Shown: in pieces, positions 18,755-28,200 of the stretch
Layout: the number at the start of each line of letters is the position of its first letter
Numbering within the stretch: position 1 is the first letter of the stretch
Made by a program: the position numbers and the translations under genes
Source of the DNA: Emticicia aquatilis
GTDB taxonomy: Bacteria; Bacteroidota; Bacteroidia; Cytophagales; Spirosomataceae
Direction: 5' to 3'
DNA: 57,714 bases
Assembly: GCF_014644295.1 (NCBI RefSeq)
Contig: NZ_BMKK01000019.1
Location: 1 to 57,714, forward strand
The notes under the pieces: model-generated
The model's input: only the letters and a program-made list of their open reading frames with translations
Database searches by the model: none
Told to the model about the DNA's origin: nothing

Positions 18755-18931
18755 ATGTTTGGTCTTGGAAGTACAGAAATGATTCTGATTTTAGTTGTAA
18801 TTCTTTTCTTTTTCGGTGCTAAGAAATTACCTGAGCTTGCACGTGGATTAGGAAAAGGAATTCGTGAGTTTAAAGATGCTTCTCGTGAAGTAAAAGAAAA
18901 CATCGAAAAAGCAACTTCAGAAGATAAATAA
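18755..18931 (+). CDS. tatA: Twin-arginine translocase subunit TatA
   Basis: A 58-residue protein with the TatA plan: a short N-terminal membrane helix (STEMILILVVILFFFGAKK), the hinge FGAKKLPELARGLG, then an amphipathic helix (GIREFKDASREVKENI) and a short acidic tail. TatA forms the pore of the Tat system, which exports folded proteins. It is at the small end for the family, normal for Bacteroidota. tatC is not in the window. It is monocistronic, with a terminator at 18999-19040. Confidence 0.95.
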   Translation: MFGLGSTEMILILVVILFFFGAKKLPELARGLGKGIREFKDASREVKENIEKATSEDK

Positions 18932-18998
18932 GGATTTTTTTGCCAATATTCTGCTGCCTTCGGCTTCGCTCAGGTAACCGCATATTGGCAACACCTTA

Positions 18999-19040
18999 AC
19001 AACAGCCACTCAGTTTTAAATTGAGTGCTGTTGTTTTTTT
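18999..19040 (+). terminator. Terminator after tatA
   Basis: AACAACAGCCACTCA pairs with TGAGTGCTGTT (one bulged C) and is followed by a run of T residues. Confidence 0.7.
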
Positions 19041-19082
19041 GTTTAGATACATCTCATTCTAAGTATTACATCTGCTTTTTTG

Positions 19083-19090
19083 TAGATTTG
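19083..19090 (+). promoter_or_regulatory. Putative -7 box of the restriction-modification/gatA transcript
   Basis: TAGATTTG matches TAnnTTTG and lies 34 bp before the methyltransferase start. Confidence 0.45.
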
Positions 19091-19124
19091 CAGAATTAAA
19101 TTAATTAATTGTAAGAGTAAAAAA

Positions 19125-20009
19125 ATGGAAATATTTGGCAATATCAATTCTTTAGATTGCTCATCACAGATTATACTTGGTGATGCCTTAGAAGTATTGC
19201 GAACACAAATTAAAGATAGTTCCATAGATTTAATTTTTGCAGACCCTCCGTACAACATCGGAAAAAACTTTAATGGTACTTTAGATAAATGGGCTAAAGA
19301 TGATGATTATCTAAGTTGGTGTTATGAATGGCTTGATTTATGTATTCAGAAACTAAAGCCAAATGGAAGTTTGTACGTAATGACTTCCACCCAATTTATG
19401 CCTTATTTCGATATCCACCTGAGAAAAAAGTTACATATTCTATCCAGAATCGTTTGGTCGTATGATAGTTCGGGGGTCCAAGCCAAAAAATATTTTGGTT
19501 CAATGTACGAGCCGATACTTTTTTGCACCAAAGATAAAAGCAACTATACTTTTAATGCTGAAGATATCTTGGTTGAAGCTAAAACAGGAGCTAAACGAAA
19601 GCTAATTGACTATAGAAAAGCAGTTCCTACGGTCTATAATTCCGAAAAAGTCCCTGGTAATGTTTGGGATTTTGCCAGAGTTCGTTACAGAATGGATGAA
19701 TATGAGAACCACCCTACTCAAAAACCTATTGCTTTGTTGGAACGTATTATTAAAGCAAGTTCTAATAAAGGAGATTTGGTCTTAGACCCATTCTCTGGCA
19801 CGTTTACAACCTGCTTTGTTGCTCAAAAATTAGGTAGAAAATCTATTGGAATTGATTTACAAGAAGATTATATAAAAATAGGTTTAAGACGACTTAATTT
19901 AGCAAAAGAATACAAAGGCGAGTCGTTACAAAAAGAAACTCGAACTTTTGAAACTAACTATGTTTCCACTGACAATAAATTGCCACAGACATTAACTTTA
20001 TTTGAATAA
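19125..20009 (+). CDS. yhdJ: YhdJ-like adenine-N6 DNA methyltransferase (predicted target ATGCAT)
   Basis: 294 residues. Motif order is beta class: motif IV FADPPYNIGKNF near residue 40, then the target-recognition region, then motif I LDPFSGTFTT near residue 225. It follows E. coli YhdJ very closely, including SRIVWSYDSSGVQAKK, SMYEPIL, LVEAKTGA, VPGNVWDFARVRY, ENHPTQKP and YIKIGLRRL. YhdJ methylates ATGCAT, so that is the predicted target here. In contrast to the orphan enzyme of E. coli, this copy has a partner gene one base downstream, so it is probably the modification half of a type II restriction-modification system. Confidence 0.92.
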   Translation: MEIFGNINSLDCSSQIILGDALEVLRTQIKDSSIDLIFADPPYNIGKNFNGTLDKWAKDDDYLSWCYEWLDLCIQKLKPNGSLYVMTSTQFMPYFDIHLRKKLHILSRIVWSYDSSGVQAKKYFGSMYEPILFCTKDKSNYTFNAEDILVEAKTGAKRKLIDYRKAVPTVYNSEKVPGNVWDFARVRYRMDEYENHPTQKPIALLERIIKASSNKGDLVLDPFSGTFTTCFVAQKLGRKSIGIDLQEDYIKIGLRRLNLAKEYKGESLQKETRTFETNYVSTDNKLPQTLTLFE

Positions 20010-20010
20010 G

Positions 20011-21135
20011 ATGGAACATACATTTACGTTGAATATTAAAACTATTTTACAAAAAGAGTTTCAAGAAAATGCAGATAAGATTTTTGAAAAAAGCCTGTTA
20101 ATTCAGTATATCAATGAAAAAACTCGTTCTGCTAATCGTGGTTCTAAATCACGTTCAAGCTTTGCGAATCTTTATGCGATATACGTAATCGTTGAAGATT
20201 ATATTTCAAATAGATTCCAAGAAAAGGGTGGTTATACAGATTACGAAGGTGCATTATTTAACAAACTTTTGGCAAGACAGAGAGAATTACCTTTTGGCAA
20301 TAAGTTACAAAATCATGCTTTGAATAATCGAATGAACGCCGAGTTTCAAAAATATTTTCCCAATTCAGAGTATATTCCAATTATTCGTAATCTGACAACT
20401 AACCGTTACTGGATTAATGAGAATCTTCTAAAAATTCAAATTGAACAAAAGAACTTCAATATTTCAAAGACAATTATTGAGATAATTGATGAGTATTCTA
20501 AAACTAAGCAAGATGCCTTTCAAAGATTTATCAAATCATGTGAAGAGCTACAAAAAATTGCAACTCAAAACTCAACCGAAGTTGAAGAATTTATTATTAG
20601 CCTGTTAGCTCCAAGTGTAGATGCAAGGCTTTTTGAAATAATAAGTTTCTCTATTCTCAAATACCATTATCAAGACAGTATAATTTATTGGGGATATGAC
20701 CTTACTCAACTCAATAAGGAAAAACTAAAGTTATATAAAACAGGTAGAACAAATGCTAATGATGGAGGAATAGATTTTGTAATGAAACCTCTTGGAAGGT
20801 TTTTCCAAGTTACTGAAACTTTAGATTTTAAGAAATACTTCTTAGACATTGACAAAATTCAAAAGTATCCAGTCACATTTATTGTAAAATCTGATGTAGA
20901 AATAGATATTCTGTACAATAAAATTAGGCAAAATGCCCTAAAAACTTATTCAATCAATAGCATTGTAGAGAAATACTTGAGTTGTATTGAAGAGCTTATT
21001 AACATTTCTATACTCCAACAAAGGCTCAAAGAAGCTGTTAACAATGGTTATTTGAATCAGATACTTGAAGAAATAATAAACCAAAGCAAGGTAGAGTTCA
21101 ACTACTCAGATGACGAAGAAATCGACGAAATTTAA
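20011..21135 (+). CDS. Probable type II restriction endonuclease partner of the ATGCAT methyltransferase
   Basis: 374 residues; the start codon lies one base after the methyltransferase stop. The N-terminal half (SKSRSSFANLYAIYVIVEDY) is helical. A candidate nuclease core lies at about 205-295: Glu209 in RLFEIISFSILKYHY, Asp255 in NANDGGIDFVMK, and a FFQVTE strand where a QxK motif is usual. The Lys is replaced by Thr268; Lys259 or Lys274 might substitute. This resembles the Mrr-like PD-(D/E)xK layout. The role as a restriction enzyme is inferred from that and from the gene order, and cutting at ATGCAT from the methyltransferase. Confidence 0.75.
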   Translation: MEHTFTLNIKTILQKEFQENADKIFEKSLLIQYINEKTRSANRGSKSRSSFANLYAIYVIVEDYISNRFQEKGGYTDYEGALFNKLLARQRELPFGNKLQNHALNNRMNAEFQKYFPNSEYIPIIRNLTTNRYWINENLLKIQIEQKNFNISKTIIEIIDEYSKTKQDAFQRFIKSCEELQKIATQNSTEVEEFIISLLAPSVDARLFEIISFSILKYHYQDSIIYWGYDLTQLNKEKLKLYKTGRTNANDGGIDFVMKPLGRFFQVTETLDFKKYFLDIDKIQKYPVTFIVKSDVEIDILYNKIRQNALKTYSINSIVEKYLSCIEELINISILQQRLKEAVNNGYLNQILEEIINQSKVEFNYSDDEEIDEI

Positions 21136-21140
21136 TTAAA

Positions 21141-22559
21141 ATGACCAAATACAATTCATTCAAAGAAGTAAAACAAGCCATTTCCAGCGGTGAAACCAAC
21201 TGTGTTTCGTTGGTAAAGCATTATTTACAGCAAATCGAAACCCATAAAAATCTGAATGTTTTTCTGGAAGTATATGCCGATGAAGCCCTAAAACAAGCAG
21301 AAACTGTTGACCAGAAAATTAAAGACGGAACAGCTGGACGTTTGGCGGGTATGGTTATTGGCTTGAAAGATGTGTTGGCCTACGAAAATCATGGATTACA
21401 AGCATCAAGCAAAATCTTAAATGGTTTCCAGTCGCAATTTACGGCTACTGCCGTTGAGCGAATCTTGGCCGAAGATGCCATTATTATCGGTCGCCAAAAC
21501 TGTGATGAATTTGCAATGGGTTCGTCCAACGAAAACTCTGCTTTTGGCCCAACCCTCAACTTTGCCGACCCAACTCGTGTACCGGGTGGCTCTTCGGGAG
21601 CTTCGGCCGTAGCCGTGCAAGCCGACATGTGTTTGGCATCGCTTGGGTCTGATACTGGTGGTTCGGTACGTCAGCCAGCGGCTTTTTGTGGCGTAGTTGG
21701 CTTAAAACCAACCTACTCGAGGGTTTCTCGTTGGGGTCTGATTGCCTACGCATCATCTTTTGACTGCATCGGGCCAATTACCAAAACGGTTGAAGATGCT
21801 GCCCTCCTACTCGAAATCATAGCAGGTGCTGACGAACACGACAGTACCGTTTCGCATACCTCAGTTCCTGCCTATTCTGAAAACCTTGCTCCGAAAAAAC
21901 AATATCGCCTTGCGTACATGCGTGAAGCACTCGAAAGTGAAGGACTGGACGAAGACGTAAGAAAAAATACGGCAGTAAAAATTGAGCAACTTCGAGCGGC
22001 AGGACACATTGTTGAGGCGGTTGACTACCCTTTGATGAAATATTTATTGCCAACGTATTATATCTTAACAACTGCCGAAGCAAGTTCAAATCTTTCGAGA
22101 TTCGATGGCGTTCGTTACGGGCATCGTGCCGCAGGTGTTAAAAATTTAGAGCAACTCTACAAAAAATCACGTGCTGAAGGCTTCGGAGCAGAGGTGCGTC
22201 GTCGCATTATTATAGGTACTTTTGTATTAAGTGCAGATTATTATGATGCTTATTATACGAAAGCCCAGAGGGTTCGTCGTTTAATAAAAGAATCGACTGA
22301 TGAGATTTTATCAAAATACGATTTTCTGATTTCGCCAACCACGCCGACACCGGCAATTAAGATTGGTGAAAAATCAGATGACCAATTACAAATGTTTTTG
22401 ATGGACATCTTTACGGTTCAAGCAAATGTGATAGGAAATCCTTGTATTTCGATTCCAAATGGTGAAAATTCAGAAGGTTTACCAATCGGAATTCAAATTC
22501 TTGGCAAGAATTTTGATGAAGCAGAAATGCTCGCTTTTGCAAAATCATTAGAGCAATAG
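21141..22559 (+). CDS. gatA: Asp-tRNA(Asn)/Glu-tRNA(Gln) amidotransferase subunit A
   Basis: 472 residues; the amidase subunit that supplies ammonia to convert Glu-tRNA(Gln) or Asp-tRNA(Asn). The amidase-signature triad is visible: Lys in GLKDVLAYENHG, the cis-Ser in GSSGASAVAVQADM, and the nucleophile Ser in SLGSDTGGSVRQPAAF. GatB and GatC are not in the window. It starts 5 bp after the restriction gene stop with no visible promoter between them, so it may be read from the methyltransferase promoter. Confidence 0.96.
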   Translation: MTKYNSFKEVKQAISSGETNCVSLVKHYLQQIETHKNLNVFLEVYADEALKQAETVDQKIKDGTAGRLAGMVIGLKDVLAYENHGLQASSKILNGFQSQFTATAVERILAEDAIIIGRQNCDEFAMGSSNENSAFGPTLNFADPTRVPGGSSGASAVAVQADMCLASLGSDTGGSVRQPAAFCGVVGLKPTYSRVSRWGLIAYASSFDCIGPITKTVEDAALLLEIIAGADEHDSTVSHTSVPAYSENLAPKKQYRLAYMREALESEGLDEDVRKNTAVKIEQLRAAGHIVEAVDYPLMKYLLPTYYILTTAEASSNLSRFDGVRYGHRAAGVKNLEQLYKKSRAEGFGAEVRRRIIIGTFVLSADYYDAYYTKAQRVRRLIKESTDEILSKYDFLISPTTPTPAIKIGEKSDDQLQMFLMDIFTVQANVIGNPCISIPNGENSEGLPIGIQILGKNFDEAEMLAFAKSLEQ

Positions 22560-22623
22560 AATATTTTTGAATAATTTATACTTTCAGAAATATTTGAAAA
22601 TACAAAAATAAAACACTATTTAC

Positions 22624-22654
22624 TTGACAAAAAAGTACTTATGAATTATTTTTG
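22624..22654 (+). promoter_or_regulatory. Promoter of the lytic transglycosylase gene
   Basis: A -33 TTG (22624-22626) and a -7 TATTTTTG (22647-22654), 20 nt apart: the best match to the Bacteroidota promoter consensus in the window. Confidence 0.6.
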
Positions 22655-22716
22655 ATGATGGTTTGCTTTCCTAACACCATAAATCAAGCGTAAAATACCT
22701 TCGCTAATATATTATA

Positions 22717-24240
22717 ATGATGAAGATATCTAAAAAAATTCTTGTCCTAACGAGTTTTTTGGGTTGTGCGTGTTTCATTACAAATGCACAATCAGTCATT
22801 CCTGAAGAGGCAATTACAGTTTCGGCCGAAGACTCGCTCGTTGAAGAACTTCCTACCGTAGAGGCTTTCATTCCGACTGCCGACGTCAATAAAGTGCGAG
22901 AAGGGTTTCAGAACATGCAGCGTTCGATTCCTTTACAGTATAATTCAATCGTACATAGCTTTGTAGATTATTTTATCTTCAAAAAGCCGAGCTTTACAAA
23001 AAAAATGCTCGAAAGGAAGAATTTTTACTTCCCGATTTTTGAGAAATATTTAGCAAAATACAATATGCCTGACGAACTAAAGTATCTTTCGATGCTTGAA
23101 TCAGGCTTGAATCCGAAGGCAATTTCACACGCAAAAGCGGTTGGTCTTTGGCAATTTATGAAACCTACGGGTAAAGATTTTGGCTTACGAGTTGACGAAT
23201 ACGTTGATGACCGCATGGACATCGAAAAGTCAACCGAAGCAGCTTGTAAGTATTTCCGCCAGTTATATAATATCTTCGGAGATTGGGAATTGGTTTTGGC
23301 ATCATACAATACTGGTCCAGGTAATTTACGTCGTGCGATTCGTCGTGCAGGAAATATCACCAACTATTGGCAATTACACCCCTACTTGCACAAAGATACT
23401 CGTGCGTATGTTCCGCAGTTCACGGCCATTATGTACATGATGAATCATGCTGATGAATATGGTATCTTCCCAGAAGAAATCATGGAGCCTGTGGCAGTTG
23501 AGAAAGTAATTATTGATGGCTATTTAGACCTCGAAACTTTCTCAAACATGAGTGGTATCAGTATTGATGATATTCAGAAACACAATCCTTCAATTCTAAA
23601 AGGTGTTTTACCAGCTCACTCGAGAGGTTTTGAATTAAAAATTCCTGCTGAAAGCTATGCGTATTTTGAGGCTAATCGACAAATGATTTTAGATTCGGCT
23701 CAAAGACAAAATGGAGTTTCGGTGATGTTGGCATCAAGTAAAGATGTAATCGAAAATGGTGTGGTTATCATAGGTGGTGGCTCGGCAAGAGCATCGAACG
23801 ATAACGAAACAATAGTTGAAGAAAATGATAAGCCTGAAAAAGTCGAAGACGAAATCAAGAAAATTCGTAAAGTAAAGAAGAAGACTTATACAGTAAAAAG
23901 AGGCGATGTATTGAATCGAATTGCTGAAAAGTATGACGTTGATATGTATGATTTGAAAGTGTGGAATCACTTAAAGTCATCGAAAATCATGGTTGGACAA
24001 AAACTCGTAATATTGGATGACGATGAAGAGGTTGTTGAGGTAGAACGTACGATTAAGGAAGAAAGAAAATCGAAGAAAACGATAGAAAAGACCAAACCTA
24101 AATATCATATTGTTCAGAGAGGTGATACGCTTTGGAGCATTTCGCAAAGATACGGTGGTATTTCGGTAGAGAAAATCAAGAAAATGAACGGTTTACGCTC
24201 AAATTCAGTAAAAAAAGGTCAGAAATTGAAAATTGTTTAA
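22717..24240 (+). CDS. MltD-like lytic transglycosylase with two LysM domains
   Basis: 507 residues (a second Met follows at once). The signal peptide ends near CFITNAQ. The SLT catalytic domain spans about 115-260: catalytic Glu in YLSMLESGLNPKAISHAKA, GLWQFMKPTG, ASYNTGPGNLRRAI, and YVPQFTAIMYM. Two LysM peptidoglycan-binding motifs are at the end (YTVKRGDVLNRIAEKYDV; YHIVQRGDTLWSISQRYGG), separated by basic linkers. It cleaves glycan strands in the periplasm, giving 1,6-anhydro products. The order SLT-LysM-LysM is that of MltD. It is followed by a strong terminator. Confidence 0.93.
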   Translation: MMKISKKILVLTSFLGCACFITNAQSVIPEEAITVSAEDSLVEELPTVEAFIPTADVNKVREGFQNMQRSIPLQYNSIVHSFVDYFIFKKPSFTKKMLERKNFYFPIFEKYLAKYNMPDELKYLSMLESGLNPKAISHAKAVGLWQFMKPTGKDFGLRVDEYVDDRMDIEKSTEAACKYFRQLYNIFGDWELVLASYNTGPGNLRRAIRRAGNITNYWQLHPYLHKDTRAYVPQFTAIMYMMNHADEYGIFPEEIMEPVAVEKVIIDGYLDLETFSNMSGISIDDIQKHNPSILKGVLPAHSRGFELKIPAESYAYFEANRQMILDSAQRQNGVSVMLASSKDVIENGVVIIGGGSARASNDNETIVEENDKPEKVEDEIKKIRKVKKKTYTVKRGDVLNRIAEKYDVDMYDLKVWNHLKSSKIMVGQKLVILDDDEEVVEVERTIKEERKSKKTIEKTKPKYHIVQRGDTLWSISQRYGGISVEKIKKMNGLRSNSVKKGQKLKIV

Positions 24241-24256
24241 TCGGCAATGATTCTAT

Positions 24257-24298
24257 ACAAAAGCGGTATCAAGAAAAATCTTGGTACCGCTTTTAGTT
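24257..24298. terminator. Bidirectional hairpin between converging genes
   Basis: AAAAGCGGTATCAAGA (24259-24274) pairs with TCTTGGTACCGCTTTT (24279-24294) with one mismatch. A/T tracts on both sides suit both the transglycosylase and the converging nuclease gene. Confidence 0.75.
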
Positions 24299-24303
24299 TA
24301 TAT

Positions 24304-24948
24304 TTACCTATGGCAGTAGCCCCAAAAACTACATTTATAGGGGTCTTCGCACTGGTTGCCAACGCTAATTTGTGGAATACTATCTTGCTCCAAAACATTC
24401 TTAAAATGCTCAATATTTGCCGCAATACTGCCTTGTAGGGCTTTTACTTCGGTAGTTACATCTATAATTTTATATGTTTCTACTTCATCACTTAGTACTA
24501 ATTTGGCATCAAGGTCTTGCCCTAAAGCTCCTTTCGTAACAAAGTATTGCAAGGCTATGTCTTGAATATGCGTTTGCTTTAGTTCCGAACTACTTTTTAT
24601 CTCTTGAATCTCCCACTTTCCACTACTTCTCGTCAACACATCATTCATTACCAAAACTTCTTGATAGACAAAAGTAGCCTCAAAAATATCAGAAACTTGT
24701 TTTTGTAATGCTTTCTGGGTCAAAGATTGATAATCATTTCTGCTCTTGGCAATTTTCTCAATATCAACTGCAAACGGAAAATACTTTGCTCGGTAAGCAT
24801 CTTCAAAATCATGGCCGCCTTTAAACTTAGCCAGTGTTTCAGGACTGAGAGGGTCTTGAAGTTTATAGTGATATTTATAGAGATATAATTGCTTATCACA
24901 CTGGACGCCTTTAATATAGGCAGTCTTTGAAAATAGGTAATTCGACAT
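24304..24948 (-). CDS. Cas4-like PD-(D/E)xK nuclease, stand-alone
   Basis: 214 residues. It shows the RecB/Cas4 nuclease layout: an early Cys in IKGVQCDKQLYLYKYH, GGHDFEDAYR, then LVMNDVLTRSSGKWEIQEIKSS with the metal-binding Asp and ExK, the QxxxY motif in DIALQYFV, and cysteines in NQCEDPYKCSFWGYC, the likely Fe-S cluster site together with Cys17. It is most like the N-terminal nuclease of DUF2779 proteins but without the DUF2779 C-terminal part. No Cas genes or CRISPR repeats are nearby, so the link is structural, not to CRISPR. Its role is unknown; DNA processing or repair is plausible. Confidence 0.78.
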   Translation of the reverse strand: MSNYLFSKTAYIKGVQCDKQLYLYKYHYKLQDPLSPETLAKFKGGHDFEDAYRAKYFPFAVDIEKIAKSRNDYQSLTQKALQKQVSDIFEATFVYQEVLVMNDVLTRSSGKWEIQEIKSSSELKQTHIQDIALQYFVTKGALGQDLDAKLVLSDEVETYKIIDVTTEVKALQGSIAANIEHFKNVLEQDSIPQISVGNQCEDPYKCSFWGYCHR

Positions 24949-25299
24949 ATTTTTGATTCAAATGAATTAGTAAGCAAAAGTATAAAAACTTATAGCAGTA
25001 AATTAACTAACGAAAGTTTGATTTTGCTTTACAAGAAGCTCATTTTTTATATTATCTACCACCAAAAGCTTTGCTAAAATCTAATCCGTTCAATATTCTT
25101 CTTTTATATTCAAATCACAAAACCAAATGTATCCGTTTGATAAGTTTATTAATTACTATGATACCGCAAGATAAGTTATCGTGTTTTTTGGCATGATAGG
25201 GTATGCTTTTTGTCCCCATTGAGGTAGAAAAAAGTGTATTTACTCACTTAAAGCATTCGGCATATACTTTTGAACAAAGAATATTTTTCCTAATATACC
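24949..25299. other. 351-bp gap with promoter of the DUF11 protein operon
   Basis: AT-rich. TACTTTTG at 25265-25272 matches the -7 consensus and places a transcription start about 20 nt before the ATG at 25300. Nothing else is recognised; the promoter of the nuclease gene should lie at the other end. Confidence 0.5.
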
Positions 25300-28200
25300 A
25301 TGAAAGATTCAATAACGTGTATCAACAATCGAGGGAGAACATCCACAAGTATTTTATGGTTTGTAATGTTACTTTTTGTGAGCATTACAAGTTTAGGACA
25401 GGTCAGTTATCGTGTAGGATTAGATGCCGATAATAAAACTTATCGATTGTATATGAAGTCGGCGGTAGGTTATACTGGCATCCAAGCAAAAATCAGTACC
25501 GCCCAAATGACGATTGTTGTACCTCATGGCACAGGAAATGATTATTTTCAACCTACAAATATTAAAGGAAAATTAGCTGGTACGAACCAAATGTCGTGGG
25601 GAGCTACAAGAGTTGATAAACCGAATGAAAATCAGCTTTCTGACTACATTTCGTTTGGTTTTAGCGGAAGTGGTAGCCAAGTTTTGTTTGATATTATTGC
25701 CAATCAAGAAATTGAACTATTGAATTTTCAGAATGCAGGAAGTTGTGTTGGTACTGTAAATTTAATCTCAAATACTGACCCTTTTTTAGCACCTAACTCG
25801 CAAAACACAAATCCTGGTAATCAGATGACAATTTTGGGGTATGGTACGAGTAATGCTTATAGCAGTAATTACGGTGGAGGGGCAAATTGCCAAACATCTT
25901 TTCCTGACTTAACGGTAGGTATTAGTGGCAGTAGTAATATTACGGCAGGTATCAATACTAATTATACAATTTCGGTCAATAACATTGGTACTGATGTATC
26001 TAACGGGCAAATAACGGTTTCGACTACACTTCCAGTGGGTGTTAGTTATAATTCATTTAGTGGTGCTGGTTGGAGTGTGAGTTCGGCAATTCAATCGAAT
26101 GGTAGCACAATCGTTACGGCAAGCACTAATAATGTGGTTGCTATTAATGGTTCTTTGTCACAATTAGTGCTGAATGTTACAGCCTCTGAAAGTATTGGCA
26201 ATGGTAATTCAATTACGATTAGTAGTCTCTTGTCGGGTGGTGAAGATAATAATTTGACTAATAATTCGGCGAGTACAAATTCATTAGTGACGGTCAATTC
26301 TCCTAATTTATCGTTGGCAATGAATGGCCCTTCTACAATTAATCCAAATCAATCAGCTAATTATACGCTAAACATTTCAAACATTGGAAATTCGGCCTCG
26401 GTAGGGACAGTTACGGCAAACATTACGATTCCGAATGGCTTATCTTATAATTCATTCACGGGTAACGGTTGGGTATATGGAAGTAGCACTTTACAAAATG
26501 GAGGAGCTATATTGCTTACTTTTACGAATACGAATGTAATTAATGCCAATACAAGTGCCAATGCTTTGATTCTGAACTTAACTGCTGGTAGTAATACAAG
26601 CAATAATATGGTTCTACCAGTTGTAGCAGCAGTTTCGGGTGGTGGCGATAATACCAATAGCAATAATGTATCTTCGGTCAATACCACAGTTATTATTGGT
26701 AGTGTTGCCAATTTGGCATTAAATATTAGTGGTCCAAGTAGTATTATTGCGGGGGTCAGCAGTAGTTTTACCATCAATGTAAGCAATACAGGCACTGCTG
26801 CTACCGATGGACAGATAGTTACGACAAGCATACTTCCTGTTGGATTTATTTATAACTCGTTTGTTGGTGCAGGTTGGTCGGTTGTAGCAACAGCCCAAGG
26901 TAATGGTACTACTCTTCTTACATCAACCTATAATGGAATTATTACAGCAGGTGGAGCAGCGACTCCACTTGTGATTAATACAATTACCCAGTCAAGCCTC
27001 GGTACTGGCACTACTTATATTATCGGTAATACATTAAGTGGTGGAGGTACGATTGGGAGTATTTCGAGCAATTATAATGTAATTGTTAATGCCGCAGCGA
27101 ATCTTTCTTTAGTTATTAACGGAATAAATAATATCAATGCAGGTGGTACTGGCAGTTATGTTTTTACACTTTCTAATAATGGTTCTACGCCTTCGAGCGG
27201 TATAATTACAAATACTATTACATTGCCTGCGGGGGTGAATTATTCTTCATTTACGGGCAATGGTTGGATTTTCGTTAATGCAGTTCCTCAGTTAAATGGT
27301 ACTACATTAGTGACATTTACATACAATAATAACATTGCAGGAAATAGCTCGGCTTCTTCATTATCTTTGAATCTATCATTTGCCAATAATCTGACGATAA
27401 ATTCTTCGATAATTATCAATAGTATCATAACTGGCACCGGCATAAATACTAATTCAAGTATTACTTTAATTGTTGGTTCTTCTCCTATTCCCGACCTACA
27501 ATTAAGTATCAATGGTACAACCGTTACCAATCCGAATGGTTTGGCAAGTTATACCATCAATGTAAGTAATACTGGTACAACAACAAGTAATGGACCGATA
27601 AGTGTTTCGTTGCTCATTCCGAATGGATTGAGTTATACTTCGTTTACGGGTAGTGGTTGGAGTTATGGAAGTAGCACGCTACAAACTGGTGGAGCAATAC
27701 TCGTTACTTTTACGACTAACAATATTATCAATGCAGGGGCATCAAATAATAGTTTGGTTGTAAATCTGACGGCAGGAGCAAATGTGGTGAATAACACAAT
27801 CTTTACGATTCCAGGCAATGTATCGGGAGGTGGAGAAACTAATACTGGCAATAACTCTTCATCAGCAAATTTAACTATTATTACACAAGGTGGCCCAATA
27901 CTCACTGCCACTATTAATGGGGTGCTTAATGTAGATATAAATTATTCGTATAACTATACCATTAATGTTAATAATATTGGCACAGCGGCTACCACTGGTA
28001 CCACAACAGTAACCACAGTATTACCCATTGGTGTTTTTTATAATAGTACATCAGGCAATGGTTGGATTTCTGTGGCAATTCCTCAACCCAACGGTACAAC
28101 ATTGGTCGTTTCGACATACAACGGAATCATTGAGGCTAATGGTGTAGCAAATCAATTAATACTCAATATAACTCCTTCGGGAATTCTGACTGCTGGTAGC

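Noticed and set aside
24304-24948. cas4 gene of a CRISPR system
   Set aside because: No cas1, cas2 or repeats nearby; the fold is shared by many non-CRISPR nucleases.
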